Origin: Phycisphaerales bacterium
Lineage (GTDB): Bacteria > Planctomycetota > Phycisphaerae > Phycisphaerales > UBA1924
Direction of reading: 5' to 3'
DNA length: 64,000 nucleotides
Assembly: GCA_035627955.1 (NCBI GenBank)
Contig: DASPKU010000015.1
Span: 62,001 to 126,000 of the forward strand
Made by a program: the position numbers and the translations under genes. Below are positions 14,379 through 22,762 of this stretch, piece by piece (the first letter of the stretch is position 1; every line of letters begins with the position of its first letter). The notes under the pieces were generated by a model. It saw only the letters and a list, made by a program, of their open reading frames with translations. It made no database searches and was not told the origin of the DNA.

Positions 14379-15935
14379 ATGACCACCGACCCCGACACCC
14401 CCAGCTCACCTGCCGTCACGGCCCCCGCCGCGACGACCAGCACGCCGCCCTCACCGTTCATCGAGACCGGCGAGGCCACGGCCATCCTCCCAGTCGCCAA
14501 CGGCAAGACGCCGCCCATCACCGTGATCGCCACCAAGGCGATCCGCGACGGCTTCGACACGCTCTGCATCCAGCAGGCGATCAACTCGCGCCTCGCCCCC
14601 GGCGTCACCGACATCATCCTCAACCCCGACGCCCACGCCGGCTACGGCGCGCCCATCGGCTGCGTGCTCGTCTCACCCACGCACATCTACCCCGGCCCTG
14701 TCGGCGTCGACATCAAGTGCAGCTTGAGCCTGCTCCAGCTCGACATCCCCGAGGACGTCATCGCCGACAAGAAGCTCCGGCGCGCCCTCATCAACGCCAT
14801 CCTCGAGCGCACCCCCACCGGCACCGGCCGCGGCCAGCGCGAGGCCCGCAAGGGCCGCTACGTGGACGCCACGCTCGGCCAGCGTGTCGTAACCGAGGGC
14901 GCCTCCGCGGGCGTGCTCACCGAGCTCGGCATCCCCACCGAGTGGGCCCAGCGCTGCGAGGACAGCCACCACCTGGGCCACGACGGCACCGCTGACGCCC
15001 TGCGCGAGCGGCTCGCCCGCCACACCGCGGCCCCGCAGGCCTACGAGCTTTTCGCCAGCAAGATCCGCCAGCTGGGCTCCTACGGCGGCGGCAACCACTT
15101 CGGCGAGGCCGAGGTCGTGCACGTCGAGGACACCGAGCGCGCCCGCACCGCCGCGGAGGTCTTCGGCCTGCGCGACCGGCACGTCGCTTTCCTCTCCCAC
15201 TGCGGCAGCCGCGGCTGGGGTGCCCTCCTGGCCGACGGCCAGTTCAAGGCCATGAACCAGAAGTTCGCGACCTGGGGCATCCAGCTCCCCGGCGGGGACC
15301 GCCACATGGTGCACGCGCCGCTCGGCACGCCCGAGGCCGACGCGTACCTCGACGACATGGCCATGGGCGCGAACTTCGCGACCGTCAACCACATGCTCAT
15401 CAACGCGCTCGTGCTCGAGGCTTTCCAGGAAGTGCTCCCGGGCACCAGGGGCCACCTCGTTTACTTCATCAGCCACAACATCGCCCGCCAGGAGATCGTC
15501 AACAACAAGCCCGCGTGGGTGCACCGGAAAGGCGCCACCCGCGCGTTCCCCGCGGGCCACCACGCACTGCGCGACACGCCCTTCGCGTCCACCGGCCACC
15601 CGATCCTCCTGCCGGGCAACCCCCAGGACGGCTCGAGCGTCATGGTCGCCGAGCCCGGCGCGTCGCTCTCCTGCTACAGCGTCAACCACGGCGCCGGCCG
15701 CCGCATGAGCCGCACGGCCGCGAACAAGACCCTCGACCAGAGGTCCATCGATGCGAGCTTCGACGCCGCGGACATCCTCACCAACTGCCGCAACTACCCG
15801 CGCGACGAAGCACCCCGCGCGTACAAGGACTTCGAAGAGGTGCTCCGCAGCGTCAAGCAGGCCGGCCTCGCCAGCGAGGTCGCCCGCCTCAAGGCCCGCT
15901 TCGTGATCAAAGACAGCGACAAGGCCGACGACTGA
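14379..15935 (+). CDS. rtcB: RtcB, RNA-splicing ligase
   Basis: The 518-residue GTP- and Mn-dependent ligase joins 2',3'-cyclic-phosphate (or 3'-phosphate) RNA to 5'-OH RNA. Metal-ligand motifs are visible: VGVDIKC (D111, C114), GGGNHFGE, and LSHCGSRGWG. NHGAGRRMSR carries the nucleophilic His that becomes guanylylated. It is longer than E. coli RtcB, with an extra N-terminal 25-30 residues rich in Pro/Thr/Ala. The ATG at 14379 is the sensible start: upstream in-frame codons fall within the Y RNA. No clear Shine-Dalgarno sequence is visible, so translation may be coupled to RNA processing. Co-transcription with rsr and the Y RNAs from the sigma54 promoter is inferred. Confidence 0.95.
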   Translation: MTTDPDTPSSPAVTAPAATTSTPPSPFIETGEATAILPVANGKTPPITVIATKAIRDGFDTLCIQQAINSRLAPGVTDIILNPDAHAGYGAPIGCVLVSPTHIYPGPVGVDIKCSLSLLQLDIPEDVIADKKLRRALINAILERTPTGTGRGQREARKGRYVDATLGQRVVTEGASAGVLTELGIPTEWAQRCEDSHHLGHDGTADALRERLARHTAAPQAYELFASKIRQLGSYGGGNHFGEAEVVHVEDTERARTAAEVFGLRDRHVAFLSHCGSRGWGALLADGQFKAMNQKFATWGIQLPGGDRHMVHAPLGTPEADAYLDDMAMGANFATVNHMLINALVLEAFQEVLPGTRGHLVYFISHNIARQEIVNNKPAWVHRKGATRAFPAGHHALRDTPFASTGHPILLPGNPQDGSSVMVAEPGASLSCYSVNHGAGRRMSRTAANKTLDQRSIDASFDAADILTNCRNYPRDEAPRAYKDFEEVLRSVKQAGLASEVARLKARFVIKDSDKADD

Positions 15936-15957
15936 CGAGAGTGAACTGTTGTCGTGC

Positions 15958-15981
15958 CACCGAGATGTCTTCATCTCGGTG
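15958..15981 (+). terminator. Hairpin after rtcB
   Basis: CACCGAGATG-TCTT-CATCTCGGTG is a perfect 10-bp stem with a 4-nt loop, 22 bp after the rtcB stop. There is no T tract, so it may be a processing or stability element as well as a terminator. Confidence 0.55.
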
Positions 15982-16393
15982 CGCTTCACACACGGAGCAA
16001 CCATGCACGCAAGCAAAAAAATCGCTCCGCTGCTTGACAACGCTGAAATCCCCGGTATTTTCCTCCCCAACCACAGGTGAAACCCATGCAGTGCATTAAC
16101 CCATTGCCCGCATCCTCTCGGTAATCACCGGCCCCCTCACAATGTGCTCGCCCAGCGAGGCCGCGTGGGACGGCCCGATGTTCACGGTGCGCCCCAGGCC
16201 ACACCGTCAGTGATACCGCCACTGGCCAACCCACATTCCTGAGCCCTGACACGGCGATCCTCCGCGCCCTTGCAACACAGGCCGCGTGGTACCGCCGCGC
16301 CCATGGCTCGCACGTTCTCACACCAACCCCGCGCCCGCGGCGTGCGCCATCACTGCGCACCCGCGGTGCACACAACGCGAAAGCGAGTTTCCC
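15982..16393 (+). other. Intergenic region between rtcB and the unknown gene
   Basis: About 410 bp holds no confident gene. A 25-codon frame at 16003-16080 starts at an ATG with GGAG 6 nt upstream and could be a tiny peptide. A strong hairpin at 16335-16366 (CCGCGG, one bulged C, GTGCGC, 7-nt loop, GCGCAC, CCGCGG) precedes the next gene. None of the Y-RNA motifs recur here. Confidence 0.4.
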
Positions 16394-17194
16394 ATGGATG
16401 ATGCCATCCATCTCACCCGCCCCTTCGAGCGCATGGGCGCTCGGGTCCGGCTCTCGACGTTCACCAACGATCCGCGCCGGATCTCGGTGAACATCCTCCG
16501 CGACCGCAAGGGGCAGTTCTTCACCGTCGCGGCCGGCGACGGCGTCCGGCTGTGCGTCCCCCAGGTGCAGGAGGACAAGCGCCACCTGCTCCTGGTCTGC
16601 AAGGTGCTCGGGACCGATTCGGTCCACAAGTACCTCTGCGGTCACGACGAGCGCGAGTGGTTCGCCGCCGCCGTCCCCGAGGACCGCGGCGTCTCCGACG
16701 TCCGTTCCGCGATGGCGGCGCTGATGCCGCCCGAGGTCCGGGCCGAGGCGGCCAAGCGCGGCGTCAAGGGGCGGGAGCTCGGCTCCCGCCACACCGAGGC
16801 GTACCGCCGTCAGGGCGAGTGGTTCTTCCTCCCCCGCGAGGGCTTCACGGTCGACGACGAGTTCGTCAACCGCAACGAGATGCTCTCGCGCGGCGGCGGC
16901 AAACCCCACTTCGCCGAGTTCGGCTACCGCACCGGCGGCGAGAATGTCTACTCCAACCGCGACTACATGCGGGGCGAGTGGCTCAGCGAGCAGCGGTACC
17001 GCCGCCTGATGACCGAGTATCCGGAACTGGCGCGCCGGAACTGGATGTCGGCCCGCATCAACATGCGGGTCTACGTCAAGGGACGCATCCGCCACCCTGA
17101 CCACGCCACCATCAACCTGTGGTGCTGGCACGAGGTGCTGATGAACACCGAGAACCGTGCTGCCGCCATGCAGCACCTGCGCTTCATCGACTGA
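16394..17194 (+). CDS. Uncharacterised protein in the RNA-repair locus
   Basis: The 266-residue soluble protein matches no family I recognise. It is rich in Arg, aromatic and charged residues, with no signal peptide or membrane helix. Residues 1-100 look like a mixed alpha/beta unit (VNILRDRKGQFFTVAAGDG and two short strands). The middle has a stretch with SRHTEAYRRQGEWFFLPREG and two Asn/Arg-rich loops; the end contains NLWCWHEVLMNTENR. The basic, aromatic character would suit RNA binding, but that is speculation. It sits between rtcB and rtcA on the same strand and may belong to the repair pathway. The ATG at 16394 is the most plausible start, with weak ribosome-binding AAGCGAG 8 nt upstream. 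Confidence 0.7.
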   Translation: MDDAIHLTRPFERMGARVRLSTFTNDPRRISVNILRDRKGQFFTVAAGDGVRLCVPQVQEDKRHLLLVCKVLGTDSVHKYLCGHDEREWFAAAVPEDRGVSDVRSAMAALMPPEVRAEAAKRGVKGRELGSRHTEAYRRQGEWFFLPREGFTVDDEFVNRNEMLSRGGGKPHFAEFGYRTGGENVYSNRDYMRGEWLSEQRYRRLMTEYPELARRNWMSARINMRVYVKGRIRHPDHATINLWCWHEVLMNTENRAAAMQHLRFID

Positions 17195-17210
17195 TGAGGC
17201 ACGCTCCCTG

Positions 17211-17238
17211 AGGGCGCTGGTGGAGACACCAGCGCCCT
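17211..17238 (+). terminator. Strong hairpin between the unknown gene and rtcA
   Basis: AGGGCGCTGGTG-GAGA-CACCAGCGCCCT is a perfect 12-bp stem with a GNRA-class tetraloop, 17 bp after the stop. It is followed by GATTCT, with no strong T tract. Confidence 0.6.
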
Positions 17239-17298
17239 GATTCTAACTCTCAGACGCGGCGCGATGGGCGCGCCCGCGATATCGTGAAGGACTCAGCC

Positions 17299-18309
17299 AT
17301 GATCCACATCGACGGCTCACAAGGCGAGGGCGGCGGCCAGATCCTGCGCTCCTCCCTCGCGCTCTCCATGGCCACCGGCAAGCCCTTCCGCATCGCCAAC
17401 ATCCGCGCCGGGCGCGACAAGCCCGGGCTCAAGCGTCAGCACCTCACCTGCGTCCGCGCCGCGGCCTCCATCTGCGCCGCCGAGGTCACCGGGGACGAGG
17501 TCGGCTCCATGGACGTCACCTTCACGCCCAGCGCCGTCACCCCCGGCGCCTACCACTTCCCCATCGGCACCGCCGGCAGCACCACGATGGTGCTCCAGGC
17601 CATCCTGCCGCCGCTGCAGCGGGCCGACTACCCCTCGCGCATCACCGTGGAGGGCGGCACCTACAACAAGGCCGCCCCGCCCTTCGACTTCTTCGCCCGC
17701 GTGCTCGTGCCGCTGCTCAACCAGCTCGGCCCCACCATCACCGCGCACCTGGAGCGCCCCGGCTTCTTCCCCGCCGGCGGCGGCCGCCTCGTCGTGGAGG
17801 TGCAGCCCACCGCCACGCCGCGCCCGCTGGCTCTGCTCGAGCGCGGGCGCGCGACCACCCATGCCGCGCGCGCCATCATCTCCAAGCTCCCCGCCTCCAT
17901 CGGCGACCGCGAGTTGACCGTCGTCGGTGAGCGCCTGGGCCTGCCCGAGGACCAGCTCCGCATCCACGAGGTCCGCGACGCCCTCTGCCCCGGTAACGCC
18001 CTGTGCATCGAGCTCGGCTACGAGCACGTGACGGAGCTCTTCTCCAGCGTGGGCGAGCTGGGCCGCTCCGCCGAGTCCGTCGCCCGCGAGGCAGCCGACC
18101 AGGCCCGCGAGTACATCGCGTCCAAGGCCCCCGTGGGCCCGCACCTCGCCGACCAGCTCATGGTCCCGCTCGCCCTCCTCGCCGGCGGCGAGTACATGAC
18201 CGGCCGCCTGACCGAGCACTCGACCACCAACATCCGCACCATCGCGGCCTTCGGCGGCGAGGTCGTGGCTCGCCCCGACGGCCGCGTCAGAGTGTTCGCG
18301 ATGCGCTGA
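17299..18309 (+). CDS. rtcA: RtcA, RNA 3'-terminal phosphate cyclase
   Basis: The 336-residue enzyme uses ATP to convert RNA 3'-phosphate ends to 2',3'-cyclic phosphates, the substrate form used by RtcB. The N-terminal signature HIDGSQGEGGGQILRSSL (from residue 3) and the C-terminal LTEHSTTNIRT, whose His is adenylylated in the family, are intact. The length is standard. ATG 17299 is preceded by GAAGGA at 7 nt; a GTG at 17284 is less likely. It lies downstream of two hairpins, so it may have its own promoter as well as read-through from rtcB. Confidence 0.95.
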   Translation: MIHIDGSQGEGGGQILRSSLALSMATGKPFRIANIRAGRDKPGLKRQHLTCVRAAASICAAEVTGDEVGSMDVTFTPSAVTPGAYHFPIGTAGSTTMVLQAILPPLQRADYPSRITVEGGTYNKAAPPFDFFARVLVPLLNQLGPTITAHLERPGFFPAGGGRLVVEVQPTATPRPLALLERGRATTHAARAIISKLPASIGDRELTVVGERLGLPEDQLRIHEVRDALCPGNALCIELGYEHVTELFSSVGELGRSAESVAREAADQAREYIASKAPVGPHLADQLMVPLALLAGGEYMTGRLTEHSTTNIRTIAAFGGEVVARPDGRVRVFAMR

Positions 18310-18319
18310 AGCCGCCAAA

Positions 18320-18772
18320 TCAGCGCCGCGTGCGCGCCTTGGCCGTGGGCCCCCACACGCGCCGCTGATCCTCGTCATAGATCGTCACGTCCGGCTTCCC
18401 CGCCGGGCTTACGCCGATGAACAGCCGCTGCTTGCCGCTCACGTCAGTCATGCCCATGCGCGCGCCGCCGCGTGTAGAACCCAGGAACACCCGCGTGGAG
18501 CCGCCATCGTCCACCAGCTTGATCGTCGGCCCCGTCGCACCGACCATCACCTCGAGGGCCAGTTCCCCGTCCTCGTGCAGCATCGCCAGGCTCGGGCCGG
18601 CCCTCCCGCTCGACAACACCGCGCGCACACGCCCGCGCTCATCCACCAGCCGGAACTCCGATGCGGTCACCGACGCCGCAGTCCGCCCCGCCGCGCCCCC
18701 ACGCTTCACGCGCACGCCCGGGCGGTTGACCGCTTTGCCAGACTTCGCGCCCGCCTTGCCGCTCCGCTTCAT
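18320..18772 (-). CDS. Small beta-repeat protein of unknown function
   Basis: The 150-residue protein has a basic N-terminus (Lys/Arg/Gly-rich, about 1-35). It is followed by about five repeats of 20-22 residues of the type F/L-x-LVDE-x-G-x-x-R-A-x-L, each likely a beta hairpin. Similar short proteins occur in many bacteria, and no function is established. The basic tail could contact nucleic acid or membrane. The start ATG at 18772 has GGGGAG about 7 nt upstream; it converges with rtcA, whose stop is 10 bp away. Confidence 0.65.
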   Translation of the reverse strand: MKRSGKAGAKSGKAVNRPGVRVKRGGAAGRTAASVTASEFRLVDERGRVRAVLSSGRAGPSLAMLHEDGELALEVMVGATGPTIKLVDDGGSTRVFLGSTRGGARMGMTDVSGKQRLFIGVSPAGKPDVTIYDEDQRRVWGPTAKARTRR

Positions 18773-18812
18773 GTTCGCTCTCCCCTGACCACATTCCGCG
18801 TGCAACCCGCGT

Positions 18813-19295
18813 TCACTGGTCCTTGGCGGCCACCGAGATCGTCGGCATCAGCGGCATCACCGCCCCGCCCTTCACGCCCTTGCCCCACCGCCGGCGCGTC
18901 TCGAACGCCGCGATGTCCGCGATTGTGGTCGACTTGAGGAACTCCACCTGCTTGCCGCGGTGGGCCGTCCAGAACTTGTGCGCCGGGCACGCCCGCTCAT
19001 CAGAGCACTCCGCCGTGCCCAGCATGCACCGCTTCTGCACGATCGGATCGCCCAGCGCCTGGCACAGGTCAAACAGCGTGATCTCCCGCGGCTCACGCGC
19101 CAGCGTCACGCCCCCGCCCACGCCCCGCTGCGTGTTCACCAGCTGCATCCGCGAGAGTGAATGGATGATCTTCGCCAGGTACGGCCCGGGGATGTCGCAC
19201 CCCTCCGCGACCTCCTTCACCAGCACCGGCTTCCCGCCGGCCGCGGCCACATAACCCAAAGCCGTCGCGGCATATCCGACCGCCTGCGTGAGCAT
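18813..19295 (-). CDS. Rrf2-family transcription regulator with three-Cys cluster motif
   Basis: The 160-residue protein has an N-terminal winged helix; residues 25-70 contain VLVKEVAEGCDIPGPYLAK and the wing RGVGGGVTLAR. Cys90, Cys97 and Cys103 (C-x6-C-x5-C) would ligate an Fe-S cluster as in IscR/NsrR. The spacing differs by one residue from the usual C-x5-C-x5-C. It is divergent from the cbb3 oxidase operon, with a 265-bp shared control region, so it probably senses oxygen, NO or Fe-S status to control respiration. The ATG at 19295 follows GGAGG at 9 nt. The family is certain, the ligand is not. Confidence 0.88.
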   Translation of the reverse strand: MLTQAVGYAATALGYVAAAGGKPVLVKEVAEGCDIPGPYLAKIIHSLSRMQLVNTQRGVGGGVTLAREPREITLFDLCQALGDPIVQKRCMLGTAECSDERACPAHKFWTAHRGKQVEFLKSTTIADIAAFETRRRWGKGVKGGAVMPLMPTISVAAKDQ

Positions 19296-19476
19296 GGACG
19301 AACCCTCCGATCAGCCCCAACTCTACGAATATGTGATCGGCAGGTCAACTATGCTTCCGCGCTTCCGGGGCGCGCGCTCTCGACGGCTCCTGACCGAGCC
19401 GTCCCCTGAACAGGCACACGTTCCCATCTACCCCGTCGATAAAGCTGCGAATTCGAGCCCGCCGCGGATGTCTCCA

Positions 19477-19517
19477 TTGACAAGCAGTTGACTTGTTACT
19501 CATGTATTCAGTAGAGT
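19477..19517 (+). promoter_or_regulatory. Candidate cco promoter and Rrf2 operator
   Basis: TTGACA (19477-19482) and TTGACT (19488-19493) are both -35 candidates. TAGAGT (19512-19517) lies 18 nt after the second. An imperfect inverted repeat ACAAG-N7-CTTGT (19480-19496) overlaps both and could be an operator. The exact pairing is ambiguous. Confidence 0.4.
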
Positions 19518-19560
19518 TCGTCCGCACTGAACCAGGGCCACCTCCGGAGCAGCCACTCCA

Positions 19561-21960
19561 ATGTCACCCGCCATTACCGCTGACCACCCCCACACCGCCC
19601 CCCGCCCCAGCGTGCGCCCACCCGCCGCGCTCGAGAGCTTCTCCTACGACGACGACATCGTCCGCAAATTCCTGCTGATGACATTGGTCTGGGGGCTGGT
19701 GGCCACGCTCGCGGGCGTCGTGATCGCCGCGCAGCTGGTCATCCCCAACCTGCCTTTCGACTGGGCGTTCCTGGGCATGAAGCCCTTCATGCTCCTCAAG
19801 CCGCTGACCGACACCAGCTGGCTCACCTTCGGCCGCCTCCGCCCGCTGCACACCAACGCGGCCATCTTCGCCTTCGCCGGCAACGCCATCTTCGCCGCCG
19901 TCTACTACTCCACCCAGCGCCTCTGCAAGAGCCGCATGTGGAGCGACACGCTCAGCAGGCTGCACTTCTGGGGCTGGCAGGCCATCATCGTCGCCGCGGC
20001 CGTCACGCTCCCCCTCGGCTACACCCAGGGCAAGGAGTACGCCGAGCTCGAGTGGCCCATCGACATCATGATCGCAGTGGTGTGGCTGGGCTTCTTCGGC
20101 ACCAACTTCTTCATGACCATCAAGAACCGGCGTGAGCGGCACATGTACGTCGCCCTCTGGTTCTACATCGCCACCATCGTCACCGTCACCGTCCTGCACG
20201 TCTTCAACAACCTCTCGCTGCCCATCGGCCTCTACCACTTCCTCACCACCGGCGAGTCCATGAGCACAGAGGTGTTCATGAAGTCCTACCCCGTGTACGC
20301 GGGCGTGCAGGACGCCTTCATGCAGTGGTGGTACGGCCACAACGCCGTCGCCTTCTTCCTCACCACGCCCTTCCTGGGCCTCATGTACTACTTCATGCCC
20401 AAGGCGGCCGAGCGGCCGGTGTACTCCTACCGCCTCTCCATCATCCACTTCTGGTCCCTGGTGTTCATCTACATCTGGGCGGGGCCCCACCACCTGCACT
20501 ACACCGCCCTCCCGCAGTGGGCCAGCACGCTCGGCATGCTCTTCTCCGTCATGCTCTGGATGCCCAGCTGGGGCGGCATGATCAACGGCCTGCTCACCCT
20601 CCGCGGCGCGTGGCACAAGGTCTCAAGCGACCCCGTGCTCAAGTTCTTCGTCGTGGGCATCACGTTCTACGGCATGGCGACCTTTGAGGGGCCCATGCTC
20701 TCGATCAAGAGCGTCAACTCGCTCAGCCACTACACCGACTGGACCATCGCCCACGTGCACAGCGGCGCCCTGGGCTGGAACGGCTTCATGGCCTTCGGCA
20801 TGATGTACTGGCTCCTGCCCCGCCTCTTCCAGACCCCGCTGTGGAGCAGGAAGCTCGCCAGCACCCACTTCTGGCTCGGCACCATCGGCATCCTGCTGTA
20901 CATCTCCGCCATCTACTGGGCGGGCATCACGCAGGGCCTTATGTGGCGCGCCTTCGACCAGACCGGCCGCCTCGCCTACCCGGACTTCATCGAGTCCGTC
21001 AACGCCATCCAGCCCCACTACTGGGTGCGCCTCATCGGCGGCCTCATGTACGTCGCGGGCATCGTCCTCGCCGGCGTCAACTTCCTCATGACCTGGCGCA
21101 GCCGCCCCGCGAATTACGACGTCCCCGTGCATCAGGCCGCGGCCCTCGCGCCGCTCGCCAGGGAAGCCCGCTACGCCGACGAGGTCGGCAGCAGCAGGCT
21201 GACCGGCAACATCGAGGCCGGCCGCAAGCTCGACATGTTCCTCCAGGGCACCTGGCACCGCCGCTGGGAGCGCCTGCCCCTCCGCTTCACAGTCTGGACC
21301 ATCATTGCCGTGGGCGTGGCGTCGCTTTTCGAGATCATCCCCACGTTCCTCATCCGCTCCAACGTCCCCACCATCACCTCCGTCAAACCCTACACCCCCC
21401 TCGAGCTCGCCGGGCGCGACATCTACGTCGCCGAGGGCTGCTACAACTGCCACTCGCAGATGATCCGCCCGATTTTCGCCGAGACGAAGCGTTACGGCGA
21501 GTACAGCAAGCCCGGCGAGTTCGTCTATGACCATCCGTTCCAGTGGGGCAGCCGCCGCATCGGGCCCGACCTCGCCCGCGAGGGCGGCAAGCAGTCGGAC
21601 CTCTGGCACTACCTGCACTTCAAGGACCCGGCCCAGATCACCAAGGGCTCCATTATGCCCGCCTACCCGCACCTGCTCGAGGATGAGCTGGACTTCGAGG
21701 CCGTCCAGGCCCGCGTCGACGGCATGGCCATGCTCGGCGTGCCCTACGGCGACGCGGTGAAGGAAGGCCACGCCGCCGCCAGCGCCCGCGAGCAGGCCGC
21801 CCGCATCGGCGAGAACATCGCCCAGCAGGGCGGCCCCGAGGGCGTCGCCACCAGGCAGGTGACCGCGCTGATCGCCTACATGCAGCGCCTGGGCACCGAC
21901 ATCAAGAACGCGCCGGCCGCCGCGCCCGCCGCCGACACCGCGAAGGAGGTTGGCAAGTGA
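19561..21960 (+). CDS. ccoNO: Fused cbb3 cytochrome c oxidase subunits I and II (CcoNO)
   Basis: The 799-residue fusion joins two subunits. Residues 30-510 are CcoN, with about 12 membrane helices. They carry the low-spin heme b ligand in RLRPLHTNAAIF, CuB ligands in WAGPHHLHYTALP, and the heme b/b3 ligands in DWTIAHVHSGALGWN. The C-terminal 240 residues are CcoO, with one membrane helix and a heme c site CYNCH in AEGCYNCHSQMIRP. Together they form the catalytic core of the high-affinity oxidase. Fused ccoNO is known in several phyla but differs from the separate genes of proteobacteria. It begins the operon and its stop overlaps the next GTG. Confidence 0.97.
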   Translation: MSPAITADHPHTAPRPSVRPPAALESFSYDDDIVRKFLLMTLVWGLVATLAGVVIAAQLVIPNLPFDWAFLGMKPFMLLKPLTDTSWLTFGRLRPLHTNAAIFAFAGNAIFAAVYYSTQRLCKSRMWSDTLSRLHFWGWQAIIVAAAVTLPLGYTQGKEYAELEWPIDIMIAVVWLGFFGTNFFMTIKNRRERHMYVALWFYIATIVTVTVLHVFNNLSLPIGLYHFLTTGESMSTEVFMKSYPVYAGVQDAFMQWWYGHNAVAFFLTTPFLGLMYYFMPKAAERPVYSYRLSIIHFWSLVFIYIWAGPHHLHYTALPQWASTLGMLFSVMLWMPSWGGMINGLLTLRGAWHKVSSDPVLKFFVVGITFYGMATFEGPMLSIKSVNSLSHYTDWTIAHVHSGALGWNGFMAFGMMYWLLPRLFQTPLWSRKLASTHFWLGTIGILLYISAIYWAGITQGLMWRAFDQTGRLAYPDFIESVNAIQPHYWVRLIGGLMYVAGIVLAGVNFLMTWRSRPANYDVPVHQAAALAPLAREARYADEVGSSRLTGNIEAGRKLDMFLQGTWHRRWERLPLRFTVWTIIAVGVASLFEIIPTFLIRSNVPTITSVKPYTPLELAGRDIYVAEGCYNCHSQMIRPIFAETKRYGEYSKPGEFVYDHPFQWGSRRIGPDLAREGGKQSDLWHYLHFKDPAQITKGSIMPAYPHLLEDELDFEAVQARVDGMAMLGVPYGDAVKEGHAAASAREQAARIGENIAQQGGPEGVATRQVTALIAYMQRLGTDIKNAPAAAPAADTAKEVGK

Positions 21961-22133
21961 GACTCAGCGACATCCTCGGACACCTCGACCTGACCGTGTG
22001 GCCCAAGATGGCCCTCGTCCTCTTCCTCGCCGTCTTCGCCGGTGTGACCTGGCGCGTCCTCCGCACCAGCCGCGCCGACATCGCCCGCGCCGCCTCGCTC
22101 CCCATCGACGACGAAGGAGCCCCGCATGTCTGA
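21957..22133 (+). CDS. ccoQ: CcoQ-like small membrane protein
   Basis: The 58-residue protein has a single membrane helix at about 17-35 (MALVLFLAVFAGVTWRVL) and a short charged tail. This is the size and position of CcoQ/FixQ, the small stabilising subunit of cbb3 oxidases. The GTG start overlaps the ccoNO stop and its end overlaps the ccoP ATG by 8 bp. It is easily missed because it is short and starts with GTG. Similarity to known CcoQ is positional and structural, not strong in sequence. Confidence 0.75.
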   Translation: MRLSDILGHLDLTVWPKMALVLFLAVFAGVTWRVLRTSRADIARAASLPIDDEGAPHV

Positions 22134-22737
22134 CCACGCCCCCACCACCCCCACCAACTCCAACGCGCCCGGACGCGACCAGCTCACCAGCCACGACTAC
22201 GACGGCATCCGCGAGTACGACAACCCCACGCCAGGCTGGTGGCACGCCGTCTTTGTCGCCACCATCGTCTTCTCCATCTTCTACTTCATGTTCTTCCAGT
22301 TCAGCCCCGCCGCGTGGACCCCCGAGAGCGTCCACGCCAAGGCCGAGGTCGCCAACCTCAAGAAGCAGTTCGCCGAGCTCGGCACCCTCGCCCAGGACGA
22401 GCCCACGCTCCACCGCATGATGAACGAAGTCAAGTGGATGAGCGTCGGCGAGAGCATCTTCAAGGGCTCCTGCGCCTCCTGCCACGCCGACAAGGGCCAG
22501 GGCCTCGTCGGCCCCAACCTCACCGACGACCACTACAAGAACGTCAAGGCCCTGGGCGACATCCTCTCCGTCGTGAACAACGGCGCCGCCGGCGGCGCCA
22601 TGCCCGCGCAGAAGCTCACCCTCCACCCCAACGAGGTCGTCCTCGTCTCCGCCTACGTCGCCAGCCTCCGCGGCCGCAACGTCCCCGGGCGCGCCCCCGA
22701 GGGCGACCGTGCCCCCGCCTGGTCCTCTCCCAAGTAA
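22126..22737 (+). CDS. ccoP: CcoP-like cbb3 oxidase subunit III with a single heme c site
   Basis: The 203-residue protein has an N-terminal cytoplasmic part containing DYDGIREYDNPTPGWW, typical of CcoP, then one membrane helix (about 41-60), and a periplasmic cytochrome c domain with one CxxCH (CASCH) at about 125. The distal Met is probably in GGAMPAQK. Canonical CcoP has two c-type hemes; here only one is present, so the electron entry path is shortened. The Pro-rich C-terminus is short. Confidence 0.93.
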   Translation: MSDHAPTTPTNSNAPGRDQLTSHDYDGIREYDNPTPGWWHAVFVATIVFSIFYFMFFQFSPAAWTPESVHAKAEVANLKKQFAELGTLAQDEPTLHRMMNEVKWMSVGESIFKGSCASCHADKGQGLVGPNLTDDHYKNVKALGDILSVVNNGAAGGAMPAQKLTLHPNEVVLVSAYVASLRGRNVPGRAPEGDRAPAWSSPK

Positions 22738-22762
22738 CCGCCGCCGCGCCTCACGGCCGCTC

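Noticed and set aside
16003-16080. A 25-residue peptide frame after rtcB
   Set aside because: It has a GGAG at a reasonable distance, but length, composition and lack of any known relative make it too weak; it is mentioned only in the intergenic entry.
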